From contig JAQVCQ010000012.1 of NCBI GenBank assembly GCA_028689715.1, positions 1-39,717 on the forward strand: a DNA stretch of 39,717 nucleotides, given 5' to 3'. The notes below the pieces were generated by a model, which worked only from the letters and a program-made list of their open reading frames with translations, did no database searches and was not told where the DNA came from. Shown in pieces: positions 1-8,283 of this stretch. This DNA comes from Lachnospiraceae bacterium (GTDB taxonomy: Bacteria; Bacillota; Clostridia; Lachnospirales; Lachnospiraceae). The translations under genes were made by a program, and so were the position numbers. Position 1 is the stretch's first letter. Each line of letters starts with the position of its first letter.

Positions 1-915
1 GATAATTTCAGATCAAAAGAAAAACTTGAGGATGTGATTCAGCAGATCGTGGCAAAATGCAATCGAGTCGTGAATGAATCGTCACCGATTGTTGATGCGA
101 GGCTGACAAATGGTTCCAGAGTCAACGTAGTACTTTCTCCGGTCGCGCTCAATGGTCCGATCCTGACAATAAGAAGATTTCCGGAAAAACCAATCGAAAT
201 GAAGGACTTGGTCAGAATTGGATCACTTAGTAAAGATGTGGAAGAATTTCTTAAAAAACTGGTGTATGCAAAATATAATATTTTGATCAGTGGAGGAACA
301 GGATCTGGAAAAACAACATTCCTAAACGCATTATCTGAATTCATTCCAAAGGATGAACGCATTATAACAATAGAGGATAGTGCTGAATTGCAGATCAGAG
401 GAATCCCAAATCTGGTACGTCTGGAAACAAGAAATGCAAATATTGAGGAATGTAAAGAAATATCAATCAGAGATCTGATAAAAACAGCACTACGAATGAG
501 ACCTGACAGAGTCATTGTTGGCGAAGTCAGGGGAGGAGAGGCCATCGATATGCTACAGTGCTTCAACACCGGACATGATGGATCTATCTCAACTGCACAT
601 GCAAATTCTGCAAAAGATATGCTGGCAAGGCTTGAAACCATGGCGCTGATGGGAATGGATCTTCCATTATCTGCGATACAAAGGCAGATCGCATCAGGAG
701 TAGACATTATCATTCATTTGGGAAGAATCAGGGATAAAAGCAGAAAAGTACTTGAAATAGCTGAAATATGCGGTTATGAAAATGGAGAAATTTTAATCGA
801 AACTTTATATTCGTTTCAGGAAAATGAATCGAAAGCAGGTGAGCCGATATCAGGGGAACTGGTAAGGAGAAACGAATTGAAAAATGCAGAAAAATGGATG
901 GCAGCAGGCCTGTAA
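1..915 (+). CDS. cpaF: CpaF/TadA-type secretion ATPase of a Tad pilus (5' partial)
   Basis: Cytoplasmic hexameric ATPase that powers assembly of Tad (type IVc) pili. The reading frame is open from base 1, so the gene starts outside the window; the GTG at 34 is only the first in-frame start-like codon, not the real start. The Walker A motif GGTGSGKTT is encoded at about 292-318. The Asp/Glu-rich ITIEDSAELQ segment, the Walker B region RVIVGEVRGGEA at about 510-545 and the TAHANS motif at about 592-609 follow in the usual order for GspE/PilT-family motors. Its stop overlaps the next gene by 22 bases, showing translational coupling to the TadB-like platform protein. The family call is secure. 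The Tad assignment rests on sequence style plus the neighbours. Confidence 0.95.
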   Translation, partial: DNFRSKEKLEDVIQQIVAKCNRVVNESSPIVDARLTNGSRVNVVLSPVALNGPILTIRRFPEKPIEMKDLVRIGSLSKDVEEFLKKLVYAKYNILISGGTGSGKTTFLNALSEFIPKDERIITIEDSAELQIRGIPNLVRLETRNANIEECKEISIRDLIKTALRMRPDRVIVGEVRGGEAIDMLQCFNTGHDGSISTAHANSAKDMLARLETMALMGMDLPLSAIQRQIASGVDIIIHLGRIRDKSRKVLEIAEICGYENGEILIETLYSFQENESKAGEPISGELVRRNELKNAEKWMAAGL

Positions 916-1652
916 AAGATTATTCAAAGTATCAATTTTCGGGCAAAGTAAAATTATATATTTTTTTAGTATGGAGCCTGGTGGCATGTGTTTTTGGGTA
1001 TTTATTTTATCAGTCAGTCATTGCAGCGATCTGTATTATGTGTGGAATTACAATTTTCAGTAAAGAGATCAGGAAAAGTCTCATGGTCAGAAGAAGAAAA
1101 GAACTACGCAACCAGTTTAAAGAAGTCATGCTTAGCGTGTCTTCAGCTTTACGAGCCGGTTATTCTGTAGAAAATGCATTTACAGAGGCAATCACAGATA
1201 TGAAAATGCTTTTTGGAAATGAGAGTCTGATCTGTGTCGAATTAATATGGATCGAAAAAGGAATGAAGAATAATATGACACTTGAAAGTCTTTTGACCAA
1301 TATGGCAAACAGAAGTGGCGTGGAAGAAATGATGGAGTTTGCTGAAGTATTCCAGATCGCAAAGCGAAATGGTGGTGATATGAACCACATTATTCAAAGA
1401 TGTAGTCAGGTGATCTGTGAAAAAGCAGAGGTAAATAAAGAAATCGAGGTTGCGATTCATGCAAAGCAATTTGAGCAGAAGATCATGAATGTTGTCCCAC
1501 TACTTGTGATGGTGTATATCCGCTTTACATCACCAGGATTTTTTGATCCGCTTTATCATAATGTAACAGGAATTCTTGTAATGACAGCATGTCTGATCCT
1601 TTATGCATTTGCATTTCTTCTAGGGAATAAAATTACAAAGCTGGAAGTATAA
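894..1652 (+). CDS. tadB: TadB-like inner-membrane platform protein (T2SSF family)
   Basis: A 252-residue polytopic membrane protein of the GspF/TadB family, which forms the membrane platform on which the pilus motor acts. Two hydrophobic segments lie near residues 20-36 and 42-56. A cytoplasmic T2SSF domain follows at about 75-200, with the typical sequence SALRAGYSVENAF and a helical Glu/Lys-rich stretch. Two membrane helices near 205-225 and 229-248 close the protein. This architecture matches TadB rather than two-domain GspF. The ATG at 894 lies inside the end of cpaF, so the two are co-translated, and the next gene begins 10 bases after the stop. Start choice is moderately certain: an AAGGAG at 864-869 is rather distant, so coupling probably drives initiation. 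Confidence 0.88.
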   Translation: MDGSRPVKDYSKYQFSGKVKLYIFLVWSLVACVFGYLFYQSVIAAICIMCGITIFSKEIRKSLMVRRRKELRNQFKEVMLSVSSALRAGYSVENAFTEAITDMKMLFGNESLICVELIWIEKGMKNNMTLESLLTNMANRSGVEEMMEFAEVFQIAKRNGGDMNHIIQRCSQVICEKAEVNKEIEVAIHAKQFEQKIMNVVPLLVMVYIRFTSPGFFDPLYHNVTGILVMTACLILYAFAFLLGNKITKLEV

Positions 1653-1661
1653 GGAATAATT

Positions 1662-3155
1662 ATGAAAATACTATATTTGAGCATTATATTTGTGATGTTA
1701 CTTCTTTCTATTTTTTCCAGAAAAATAAAACTGCCGCAAGGAATCAAAAGGAACAAATATAATTTGTTACTGATCAGGATTTCGCTATATCTGTATAAAC
1801 AGTATCAGTCAGTTCAGAAAAACGTAATTTACAGCAGACCCTCTCATAAAGATTTAAAAAAGCATATCCTTGAAGAATATCTGATTGCACTCAATCCATT
1901 GACTGACAAACAACAACAACGACAACTTCTGATGGAATATCATGTAAACAGAATTAAGACTATATTACTGATCGTATTAATCGGTACACTGACGGGACTG
2001 GCTATTGAATGCGGGAGGCAACCCATACTCTTAAAAGAAATGTCTGCAATTGAGAAATATGACTTTGGAGAAGGTGACAGACAGGTCCATTTAAATGCAA
2101 AAATTAATGGAACAGATGAGATAGAAGAGGTCATACTCACGATACCAGAGAGAGTCTATTCAATAAATGAAATTGAGTCACTTTATGAAGAATTTCTGGT
2201 CGAACTAAGACAGGAAATGCTCGGTGATAATAAAAAATCAGAGCAAATCAGAGAAAATTTGAATATGGTTGAAACCATCAAAGGATATCCGTTTAAGGTT
2301 TCCTGGTCTTTTGACCAATATGAATACATTTCTGATAAAGGAGTCTTGTCAGATCAGATTCCAGAACAGGGAAGTGAACTGATTGTTTTTGCAGAAATTG
2401 AGTATGATGAATGGAAAAAAGAAGAACTCTTTCAGTGTATACTATTTCCTGGGAAAAAACAGGAAGTCAGTTTAAACCAGATGATAGAAGAACAGCTTAA
2501 AAATATAATTGAGAAAACAAAAGAAGATGAGTATCTTAGATTGCCTGAACAAATTGAAGGAATTCAAATAACATGGAGTGAAAAGTCATCAGGAGATACA
2601 TTTTTAGTGTTAGCCGGCATTATTATAACTATTATCATAATTAATCTTGCACTTGAATATGAATTAAAAGAAAAAATTTCAAAAAGAGAAGAACAAATGA
2701 TGCTAGATTATCCCGAACTTGTTTCTAAAATATGTCTGTTCCTTGGTGCAGGGCTGACTGTAAGATCAGTATTTCAGAAACTGGGTAATGAATACTTAAA
2801 AAAAAGAGCCGATGGGATGCCTATAAAATATGCATACGAAGAAATAGCAGTAACCTGCTTTGAACTGGAGGGCGGGGTATCAGAAATGACAGGTTATGAT
2901 AATTTTGCAAGAAGATGCAGGCAAAATCAGTATTTAAAATTAGGTTCAATATTATCACAGAATCTAAAAAAGGGATCTGCCAGACTACAGGAAATTTTGG
3001 AAGCTGAGGCACGCGCTGCTTTTGAGAACAGAAAAAGTCTGGCAAAAAAAAGAGGAGAAGAAGCAGGGACCAAGTTATTACTTCCCATGATGCTTATGAT
3101 GGCAGTCATTATGATCATTATTATGGTTCCGGCATTCTTAACATTCAATTTATAG
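1662..3155 (+). CDS. tadC: TadC-like platform protein with large extracytoplasmic insert (T2SSF family)
   Basis: A 497-residue membrane protein and the expected second platform subunit of a Tad machine. The C-terminal third (about 345-497) is a T2SSF domain (PELVSKICLFLGAGLTVRSVF and a final membrane helix near 470-494). The N-terminus has a short hydrophobic segment at 3-17 and a membrane helix at 98-116. Between that helix and the next one at 314-334 lies a hydrophilic, acidic stretch of about 195 residues predicted to face outside. Classical TadC is only about 300 residues, so this insert explains the extra length. I do not recognise a named domain in it. The gene sits directly behind tadB and ends 11 bases before the pilin gene. 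Confidence 0.82.
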   Translation: MKILYLSIIFVMLLLSIFSRKIKLPQGIKRNKYNLLLIRISLYLYKQYQSVQKNVIYSRPSHKDLKKHILEEYLIALNPLTDKQQQRQLLMEYHVNRIKTILLIVLIGTLTGLAIECGRQPILLKEMSAIEKYDFGEGDRQVHLNAKINGTDEIEEVILTIPERVYSINEIESLYEEFLVELRQEMLGDNKKSEQIRENLNMVETIKGYPFKVSWSFDQYEYISDKGVLSDQIPEQGSELIVFAEIEYDEWKKEELFQCILFPGKKQEVSLNQMIEEQLKNIIEKTKEDEYLRLPEQIEGIQITWSEKSSGDTFLVLAGIIITIIIINLALEYELKEKISKREEQMMLDYPELVSKICLFLGAGLTVRSVFQKLGNEYLKKRADGMPIKYAYEEIAVTCFELEGGVSEMTGYDNFARRCRQNQYLKLGSILSQNLKKGSARLQEILEAEARAAFENRKSLAKKRGEEAGTKLLLPMMLMMAVIMIIIMVPAFLTFNL

Positions 3156-3166
3156 GAGGAAATACA

Positions 3167-3334
3167 ATGCAACAGTTTATTAGATTTTTAAAAGAAGAAG
3201 ATGGAAGCGGAACAGTAGAAATGATCTTGATCCTTGTTGTCTTAATAGGACTTGTGATTATTTTTAAGAAGCAGTTGACCAGCCTTGTAAATGATATTTT
3301 TTACAGAATTACATCTGATGCCAAATCTATTTAG
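3167..3334 (+). CDS. flp: Flp-type pilin (Flp1-like), 55 residues
   Basis: Small gene with a clear Shine-Dalgarno AGGAGG at 3154-3159 before ATG 3167. The protein has a short charged leader (MQQFIRFLKEEDG), then SGTVEM and one hydrophobic helix (about residues 19-32), the plan of a Flp major pilin. Cleavage after Gly13 would place Glu18 at position +5, as prepilin peptidases expect. The usual Glu-Tyr pair of Flp pilins is Glu-Met here, which is typical of Flp1-like proteins in Gram-positive Tad loci rather than of proteobacterial Flp. It lies between tadC and the DUF5702-like gene and is probably the main structural subunit of the fibre. The pilin role is inferred from architecture and position. 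Confidence 0.85.
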   Translation: MQQFIRFLKEEDGSGTVEMILILVVLIGLVIIFKKQLTSLVNDIFYRITSDAKSI

Positions 3335-4787
3335 TAGAAAAGACTTAAGTTCATCTCACCAAGTAAGAGGCGAAATTACAATTTATCTTGCCTTGATACT
3401 GGGAATCATGCTGTCTCTCATATTGACGTTGGTTGAAGGTGCAAGAAGAAGTGCGGTAAAAATGCAGATCGAATGTGTTGTAGATATGGGACTTGATTCG
3501 ATTTTTGCAGAATACCATAGGGAGTTATTACGGCAATATGATCTGTTTTTTATTGATACTTCTTATGGTACTAATCTACCGTCACTTGCAGCGACGGAAA
3601 ATCATTTGGTGGATTATATGGAATATAATTTCAATCCTGCTAAGTTTCAGCTTGTATTTGGTGCGCGTGACTGGCTTGGCATCAGAACACAGTTGCTTGC
3701 AATTTCTGAGTTTTCTACAGCTACAGACGAAAAAGGAAGTGTAGTCAGAAGGCAGATTCTTCAATATATGAAAGATAAATTTTTTGTTGAGGATTTTAAC
3801 CGACTGGTAAAAAATCAATCAGAAGTTACGAGGAATCATTTGCATGAAACGAATCTGCAAAGTGAAAAAGACAGAAACAGAGAGGAACTTAACCAAAAAA
3901 TTCATGAAAAAGAGAAAGCTGAGAATCAGGAACTAGTAGTTGAAGTACCATCGGATCAGTCAAATCAGATCAGAGGGCTCAGCCTGCTACCCTATATCAC
4001 AGAAGGTAGCACAAAAATTTCCAGAACAACAGTAAATTTACCTGAATATATTTCTTACAGAGATCCACTAAAAGGAAATGGAATTCCTTACAATCATCAG
4101 GAAAAAAATGGGATTATGGATGAGTTTTTAATTAGTGAGTATATGTTGGATAAGTGTGGCTATTACAACATGGAAAAGTCGGAAGGTCAGCTGGCTTATC
4201 AGATAGAGTATATTCTTGCTGGTCAAAATAACGATTATGGTAATTTGAGTGAAGTTGCAAACAGATTGTTAATGATCAGAGAAGCTTCCAATATGATTTA
4301 TCTATGGTCTGACACTGGAAAAGTTGCAGAGGCTGAAGCCATGGCAGTTTTAATCAGTACACTGGCGCTTGTTCCGGAAGCAGAACCAGCACTAAAGCAG
4401 CTCATACTTTTAACATGGGCAACAGCTGAAAGTATATGTGATCTGAAGGCAATTTACAAAGGTGAAAAAATTCCAATGATGAAAACGTCTGCCACCTGGA
4501 AACTAAGCTTTTTTCAATTCAGTAATTTTGGTGCAGGAGGTACATCCGGAACAGATTCTTCGGATGGGCTGACCTACAAGGAATATTTAAGGGTATTACT
4601 TTCATTACAAAATGCTGATGATAAAATGATAAGATTTCTTGATATCGTTGAAATGGATATCAGAATGACTGACTATAACCAGGATTTCAGGATGGATGCC
4701 TGTATAGATAGTCTCACCGTCGATGCACTATTTTATAGTCATTTTGGGTTTCAATATGGGATACGACGGTTTTATAGTTATGGCTAA
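3318..4787 (+). CDS. DUF5702-like secreted/pseudopilin-like protein of the Tad locus
   Basis: A protein of about 489 residues beginning with a short basic leader, the sequence RGEITIYLALILG and one hydrophobic helix; the remainder is predicted extracytoplasmic. The segment LVEGARRSAVKMQIECVVDMG just after the helix, followed by the EYHRELLRQYDLFFID block, is the hallmark I associate with DUF5702 proteins of clostridial Tad clusters. Function is unknown; a minor pseudopilin or fibre-associated adhesin is possible. The start is uncertain: ATG 3318 lies inside the pilin gene (17-base overlap, no good ribosome site), an upstream ATG at 3291 is also in frame, and coupling to the pilin gene is likely. 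The C-terminus ends in RRFYSYG and looks natural, not frameshifted. Confidence 0.78.
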   Translation: MPNLFSRKDLSSSHQVRGEITIYLALILGIMLSLILTLVEGARRSAVKMQIECVVDMGLDSIFAEYHRELLRQYDLFFIDTSYGTNLPSLAATENHLVDYMEYNFNPAKFQLVFGARDWLGIRTQLLAISEFSTATDEKGSVVRRQILQYMKDKFFVEDFNRLVKNQSEVTRNHLHETNLQSEKDRNREELNQKIHEKEKAENQELVVEVPSDQSNQIRGLSLLPYITEGSTKISRTTVNLPEYISYRDPLKGNGIPYNHQEKNGIMDEFLISEYMLDKCGYYNMEKSEGQLAYQIEYILAGQNNDYGNLSEVANRLLMIREASNMIYLWSDTGKVAEAEAMAVLISTLALVPEAEPALKQLILLTWATAESICDLKAIYKGEKIPMMKTSATWKLSFFQFSNFGAGGTSGTDSSDGLTYKEYLRVLLSLQNADDKMIRFLDIVEMDIRMTDYNQDFRMDACIDSLTVDALFYSHFGFQYGIRRFYSYG

Positions 4788-4854
4788 GATGATGTATAGG
4801 ACGATGGTATTCCTTCTGATAACATGTTGCGTTACCTTACTGATCATAAAATAA
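4780..4854 (+). CDS. Possible 24-residue membrane peptide
   Basis: A tiny open frame starting 8 bases before the end of the DUF5702-like gene (ATG 4780, stop 4852-4854). It would encode a basic start (MAKMMYRTM) followed by a hydrophobic run with a Cys-Cys pair (VFLLITCCVTLLIIK). The overlap with the preceding stop would allow coupled translation, and the product resembles a single-pass micropeptide. No ribosome site is evident, and nothing beyond composition and position supports it, so it may be chance. The following 77 bases to the next gene are A-rich and hold nothing recognised. Confidence 0.25.
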   Translation: MAKMMYRTMVFLLITCCVTLLIIK

Positions 4855-4931
4855 AAAGAAACCAACAAATCTAAATTCAAATCTCCGGACATATCCAAAA
4901 CTCCAACACAAAGAAAGAAAAGTCAATAGGT

Positions 4932-5771
4932 ATGCAATTGAATCAGAAAAGAATGCCATCGTCCTGTACATCATTTAAAGCAAATATGACTGTAGAGGCT
5001 GCACTCGTTCTACCATTATTTTTATTTGGAATACTATTTTTATATAGCTTAATTGAAATCATAAGACTTCAGTCTGAATTTGAACAGGCATTGCATCAGT
5101 ATGGAAAGAAGGCTGCCTTGCATTCCTATGCATATGATAAACTACAGTCCAATGAGAGTGAGGCTGCAGATATAATAGAAGGAGTCGGCTTTTCAATTTT
5201 GTTTTTAAAAAAGGAGTTTGAAAACATTGTTGGACAGGAATATCTTGAGCAGTCGCCCTTGGTTGGCGGGAAGGATCAGATCCAGTACTTGCATTCAAAA
5301 TTTATGGATGAGGATCTGATCGACCTGATACTGGTATACAGAGCAACACCATATTACAATATTTTTAAAAGTAGTGAAATGATATTAATGAATAGGTGTA
5401 GATTGCATGCCTGGACAGGGTATGACCTCAAGAAAAACACAAAGACTAGTATTTCAAGAGAACAGTATGTATATATAACGAATGAAAGTGATGTGTATCA
5501 TATAAATAGAAACTGTACTCATTTGGTCCTTTCAATTCAGCAGTGTACTATGAACACTCTTGAACATTTTAGAAATAATGATGGTGGTAGATATAGTCCT
5601 TGTGAGTTCTGTGAAGATAATAGTGGTACACAGAGCAGGAATATATACATAACAGAGAGTGGAACGAAATATCATAGTTCCATACAGTGCAGTGGTCTGA
5701 AACGTACAGCGCATGTTGTGCCCTTAAGTGAAGCAGGAGCAAGAAGACCCTGCAGCAGATGCAGCAAATAG
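4932..5771 (+). CDS. tadE: TadE-like pseudopilin with two C-terminal Cys/His modules
   Basis: A 279-residue protein. Residues 18-46 carry the TadE-type signal-anchor (NMTVEAALVLPLFLFGILFL), with Glu22 as the conserved acidic residue. The middle resembles other TadE-like minor pilins. The C-terminal third is unusual: two copies of a module run from 179-228 and 237-279, each beginning V/I-YIT, then Y-H-x5-C (residues 189-195 and 247-253), ending P-C-x2-C (224-227 and 274-277). The spacing suggests a small metal-binding or disulfide-bonded knuckle; similar YH...C...C..C tails occur at the end of some secreted nucleases. It precedes the prepilin peptidase gene. The TadE call is good; the module's function is unknown. 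Confidence 0.82.
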   Translation: MQLNQKRMPSSCTSFKANMTVEAALVLPLFLFGILFLYSLIEIIRLQSEFEQALHQYGKKAALHSYAYDKLQSNESEAADIIEGVGFSILFLKKEFENIVGQEYLEQSPLVGGKDQIQYLHSKFMDEDLIDLILVYRATPYYNIFKSSEMILMNRCRLHAWTGYDLKKNTKTSISREQYVYITNESDVYHINRNCTHLVLSIQQCTMNTLEHFRNNDGGRYSPCEFCEDNSGTQSRNIYITESGTKYHSSIQCSGLKRTAHVVPLSEAGARRPCSRCSK

Positions 5772-5813
5772 TAAACATTTTTGTGCAGGTCAATCGCACG
5801 GACTGGTGTAGAA

Positions 5814-6242
5814 ATGAAGCAATGTATTATTATAATATTTTTATTTTATGGAGCGTACTGTGATATCAGAGACAGATGTATAAGTAAAAGGTATTTAGTA
5901 CTATTTGGAATGACTTCTCTGGTATTTATTTTAAATGAACTAAAAGAAAAGGGTATAGCAATTGAAACATTCAGCCAGTTGCTTTATGCAATACTACCGG
6001 GAATCATCATGCTGGCGTTCAGTAAGATCACACAGGAACAGATCGGTTATGGCGATGGTCTTCTTATGATGATTCTTGGATTATATTTAGGGTGGAAAGA
6101 TCTGATTGTGGTGTTTAGTATTTCGCTGATCATCATAATGGCAGCATCAGTTATGATTTATATATTCAGATCAAAATTAAAATATAAAGGGATTCCTTTT
6201 ATCCCGTTTCTATTCATTTCATATCTATTAGGATTTATTTAA
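5814..6242 (+). CDS. tadV: Prepilin peptidase (A24 family, TadV/CpaA type)
   Basis: A 142-residue integral membrane aspartyl protease that would cleave the leader of the Flp and TadE-like prepilins. The two catalytic aspartates are visible: Asp17 in YCDIRDRCIS after the first helix, and Asp81 in the GYGD motif (IGYGDGLL). Five or more hydrophobic segments fill the rest, and the length fits the short TadV/CpaA class, which lacks the N-methyltransferase domain. I choose ATG 5814 because it starts the first helix directly. An in-frame TTG at 5781 would add 11 residues that do not look like the family. Its place within the pilin genes supports the role. Confidence 0.88.
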   Translation: MKQCIIIIFLFYGAYCDIRDRCISKRYLVLFGMTSLVFILNELKEKGIAIETFSQLLYAILPGIIMLAFSKITQEQIGYGDGLLMMILGLYLGWKDLIVVFSISLIIIMAASVMIYIFRSKLKYKGIPFIPFLFISYLLGFI

Positions 6243-6288
6243 AAATGAATCTATTTAAAATTTTATTTTTCAAGAAAGTGCAGTATAT

Positions 6289-6756
6289 ATGAATAAGAAA
6301 TTTGTGAAAGCATCATTAACAATTGAAGCCGCCTTATTATTACCTTTTATCACAATGATTATTATTCTTACGATTTACCTGGGACTATTTCTATATAACA
6401 GGTGTACACTTTCCCAAAGAACTTATATTGAAACATTTAGGGGAAGCAGCATGGAATCAGAAGATCAGATAATTACTGAAACGGTCAAAAAACAAGTGAT
6501 TCTTTATTCAGATAAGTATGTGTTGGGAGGAATTGCTTCTGTGAAAGAAATTGAATTAAATGATGATCGCATCAATAGTATAATTTTCTTAAGAGGAAAT
6601 AATCCATTTTATAAAAATGAATTGACGAAAGGAATCAATTCATTTTGGACAGCTAAAATAGAAAAAGAAGTATATCGTCTGAATCATTTGGATTTTATAA
6701 GAAACTGTAGAAGAATAGAAGAAATCCTGGAGGAAGATCATGAGTCTGGAAAGTAA
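6289..6756 (+). CDS. Second TadE-like pseudopilin
   Basis: A 155-residue protein with the N-terminal pattern ASLTIEAALLLPFITMII, a pseudopilin-type hydrophobic helix with a conserved Glu, close to that of the TadE-like protein upstream. After the helix comes a short extracytoplasmic part of about 115 residues that is rich in Lys, Glu, Asn and Ile and has no recognised domain. It probably acts as a minor pilin or fibre initiator, the role given to TadE/TadF pairs. The end of the gene overlaps the next by 17 bases. The TadF-like role is inferred from its size and position only. Confidence 0.72.
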   Translation: MNKKFVKASLTIEAALLLPFITMIIILTIYLGLFLYNRCTLSQRTYIETFRGSSMESEDQIITETVKKQVILYSDKYVLGGIASVKEIELNDDRINSIIFLRGNNPFYKNELTKGINSFWTAKIEKEVYRLNHLDFIRNCRRIEEILEEDHESGK

Positions 6757-8224
6757 CTATATCCGAGAACTGAACCGTAATTATTTGGTGGTATCGCCAG
6801 GATCAGATACCATAACAGAAAGTTTTGAAATTGAAATGGTAAGGCAGAATAAAATTCAGGGACTACTTGAATTTGACATCAGACATATTGATGGAAGGCA
6901 AATGTTCATCTATGAGATCAGTTCAAAACAATCCATAAAAAATTTATATGCATCAACAGAAATGAATTTCGAAATGATCGCAGGACTGGTGCAGTCGATC
7001 TATCAGTTGATACATGCTACCGAAGAATATCTGATTGATATGAATCACATTTTGATAGATCCTGAATACATTTTTATTGATATTGAAAAATATAATTACT
7101 ATTTTGTATTTTTTCCTGAACTGAAAATGGATGCAAAAGATGGATTTATAAAACTCTCGGAATATATCCTCGATAAAGTGGATCATAAAGATGAAAAAGC
7201 GGTTCTGCTTGCATATAGAATTTATAAGAACACGCGTAGTCAAAATTTTAAAATGGAGGAGATCATTTCATTTTTACATGAGTGCGCCCAAAAGAACAAT
7301 TTCTATTCAGATCAAAACTCAAAATGCAGAGTAAATGATATTTATGATCCACAGGCAAGTGACTTTATGAAAAATGCTGAAGAAACAACAGTAGAAACAA
7401 CAGTAGAAACAAAGAATTCATGGATTCAAAAAAAAGAGAAATCAGATAGATTTAATGAGAATAGTGAAGATCATGATGTATTTTTACACATTGATCATGA
7501 AAATCAATTGAAAGAACAGGATTTTATTACCAGAATAGCAGGAATCTTTTTTGAGAAAACAAATCTTATATATATATCGCTAATTCTTATATTATTACTT
7601 TCCTTTATTCTGACAGGCTTGGGATGGTATCTGGGCGTGATTCGAATAAGCAGGCTCGGCATGATAAAAATAGAAGGCATATTATTATTGCTTCTTACAT
7701 TAACAGTACTTTTACTTGAAATAAAAGTAAGTCGGGAGAAGACGAAATCTGTAGAAGAACATTGTAATAAAGTAAAACAGAAAATGGATCATGAGGAGTT
7801 TGAGGAAGCGGTAGCAAAAGAAAAGGTAGAAATCAAGGATTTTTTAATCGATAATGATTTTTATAAAGGAGATAGAAAAACTTTTGAAAATGGAGATACT
7901 ATGCTGATCAGCTTCGAAAAAGAAGAAGAAACAAAAGGAATCCTGTCTGGTAAAATTGAAGGGAGAGAGGAAACAATTGAACTAAATTCCTTTCCGTTCA
8001 CAATTGGGAAGTTAAGTGGAAATGTAAATCTTGAATTAGCGGATCACTCGGTCAGCAGGATGCATGCAAGATTTTATATGATTGAGAATCAGCTTTATTT
8101 AGAAGATCTGAATTCATTAAATGGAACTTTTAAAAATGGAGTCAGATTAAATCGAAATGAACCTGTCATGGTTCAAAAAAATGATGAGATCGAATTTGCA
8201 AAAATCAAATTTACCTATCATTGA
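6740..8224 (+). CDS. DUF6382-type / FHA-domain membrane protein
   Basis: A 494-residue protein with three parts. Residues about 1-175 match the pattern I associate with DUF6382 (MSLESNYIRELNRNYLVV and following). Next comes a linker with a Thr-Val-Glu-Thr repeat near residues 214-222. Two membrane helices lie at about 275-292 and 307-326. The C-terminal 85 residues form a forkhead-associated domain, with Gly-Lys in PFTIGK, SVSRMHARF and the LNSLNGTF signature. FHA domains bind phosphothreonine peptides, so this protein could connect Ser/Thr kinase signalling to the pilus machine; no kinase is in the window. Both termini are predicted cytoplasmic. AGGAAG at 6731-6736 precedes the ATG at 6740. 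Confidence 0.83.
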   Translation: MSLESNYIRELNRNYLVVSPGSDTITESFEIEMVRQNKIQGLLEFDIRHIDGRQMFIYEISSKQSIKNLYASTEMNFEMIAGLVQSIYQLIHATEEYLIDMNHILIDPEYIFIDIEKYNYYFVFFPELKMDAKDGFIKLSEYILDKVDHKDEKAVLLAYRIYKNTRSQNFKMEEIISFLHECAQKNNFYSDQNSKCRVNDIYDPQASDFMKNAEETTVETTVETKNSWIQKKEKSDRFNENSEDHDVFLHIDHENQLKEQDFITRIAGIFFEKTNLIYISLILILLLSFILTGLGWYLGVIRISRLGMIKIEGILLLLLTLTVLLLEIKVSREKTKSVEEHCNKVKQKMDHEEFEEAVAKEKVEIKDFLIDNDFYKGDRKTFENGDTMLISFEKEEETKGILSGKIEGREETIELNSFPFTIGKLSGNVNLELADHSVSRMHARFYMIENQLYLEDLNSLNGTFKNGVRLNRNEPVMVQKNDEIEFAKIKFTYH

Positions 8225-8283
8225 CACGAGTATTTAGAAATGATACCTTTAAATGAAGAAAACAATAGAGAGAAGGGAATCAT

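Noticed and set aside
39..713. 224-residue open frame on the minus strand inside cpaF
   Set aside because: It lies opposite a well-conserved ATPase, has no ribosome site or recognisable domain, and follows the codon pattern of the plus-strand gene.
4740..4860. Possible frameshift splitting the DUF5702-like gene
   Set aside because: The short hydrophobic frame after the stop does not extend the domain, and the protein already ends with an aromatic/Gly tail that looks natural.
8221..8249. TTGACA after the FHA gene as a promoter for the rhomboid gene
   Set aside because: The matching -10 at 17-base spacing is TACCTT, too poor to call; the perfect -35 may be chance.
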